Under the pieces are notes generated by a model. That model saw only the letters and a list, made by a program, of their open reading frames with translations, did no database searches and was not told the origin of the DNA. The position numbers were made by a program, and so were the translations under genes. A stretch of DNA of 6,327 bases from Chloroflexota bacterium (GTDB lineage: Bacteria; Chloroflexota; UBA6077; CF-72): contig JAFAWJ010000416.1 in assembly GCA_019242065.1 (NCBI GenBank), forward strand, positions 1 through 6,327. The letters are read 5' to 3'. Position 1 is the stretch's first letter, and each line of letters starts with the position of its first letter. This document shows positions 6,115 through 6,327 of the stretch, one piece after another.

Positions 6115-6327
6115 CTACTTCTGCCGGTGACGCCGCCACGGCGCCGGCCACCAGACCCATCCCGACGCCGCCCATCGTTCCCGAGCGCCGCGGCGCACGC
6201 TCCGGAGTCAGCCGACTGCTGCTGGTCTCACTGGTCCTGATGCTGGCTGGGAGCTGGCTTGCTTCTTGGCTGAATGCCGGCGCAGGCACTGCCTCGATAA
6301 AAGACATCAAGATTTTCGGCACCAACG
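6111..6327 (+). CDS. Membrane-anchored protein, N-terminal part only
   Basis: The ATG at 6111 has a strong ribosome binding site and shares ATGA with the stop of the preceding frame. The frame is open to the window edge (72 complete codons). Residues 1-33 are a polar Ala/Pro/Arg-rich cytoplasmic leader. A single hydrophobic helix follows at about 34-54 (SRLLLVSLVLMLAGSWLASWL), then a non-cytoplasmic start, ASIKDIKIFGTN. A helix followed by a VKDIxxxGTNG-type strand is reminiscent of membrane-anchored alpha/beta-hydrolase (dienelactone-hydrolase-like) proteins, where that strand starts the hydrolase domain. The piece is too short to confirm this, so the function is open. The overlap implies that it and the lost dehydrogenase once formed an operon. 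Confidence 0.75.
   Translation, partial: MTTSAGDAATAPATRPIPTPPIVPERRGARSGVSRLLLVSLVLMLAGSWLASWLNAGAGTASIKDIKIFGTN

Overview
The window is GC-rich bacterial DNA. The mix of families points to a Chloroflexota-like organism: a Uma2 nuclease, a GYD-domain protein, an IS6-type transposase, a XerD-like integrase and traces of an nSTAND NTPase. This assignment rests on family recall, not on a marker gene, so it is tentative. Much of the window looks like accessory DNA in decay. Only four genes are not visibly damaged, and two of those run off the window edges.

Layout. Positions 1-1518 (minus) hold one long reading frame. It starts at a GTG with a good Shine-Dalgarno and stays open for 506 codons to the left edge. 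It encodes an unrecognised protein with two central membrane segments. Divergent to it, 1602-1935 (plus) carries what looks like an nSTAND P-loop NTPase broken over two frames. Positions 1992-2120 hold a very doubtful 42-residue minus-strand ORF. At 2203-2535 (minus) is an intact GYD-domain protein. Positions 2571-2928 (plus) are a fragment of a DUF5648-like protein, cut at about 2929 by the broken inner end of an IS6-family remnant (about 2929-3385, transposase on minus). Positions 3386-3655 hold nothing recognisable.

The right half is entirely plus strand. A small two-helix membrane protein (3660-4159) and a tyrosine recombinase (4188-5068) each read perfectly except for one apparent missing base (near 3797 and near 4622). 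An intact Uma2 endonuclease follows (5187-5792). Next is an orphan C-terminal domain of glycerol-3-phosphate dehydrogenase (5779-6114). Its stop overlaps, as ATGA, the start of a membrane-anchored protein that runs off the right edge (6111-6327).

I see no coherent multi-gene pathway and no convincing new system. The most informative points are the long minus-strand gene of unknown family, the two single-base frameshifts in neighbouring genes (real decay or consensus indels), the nSTAND remnant, and the mosaic junction made by the IS6 fragment.
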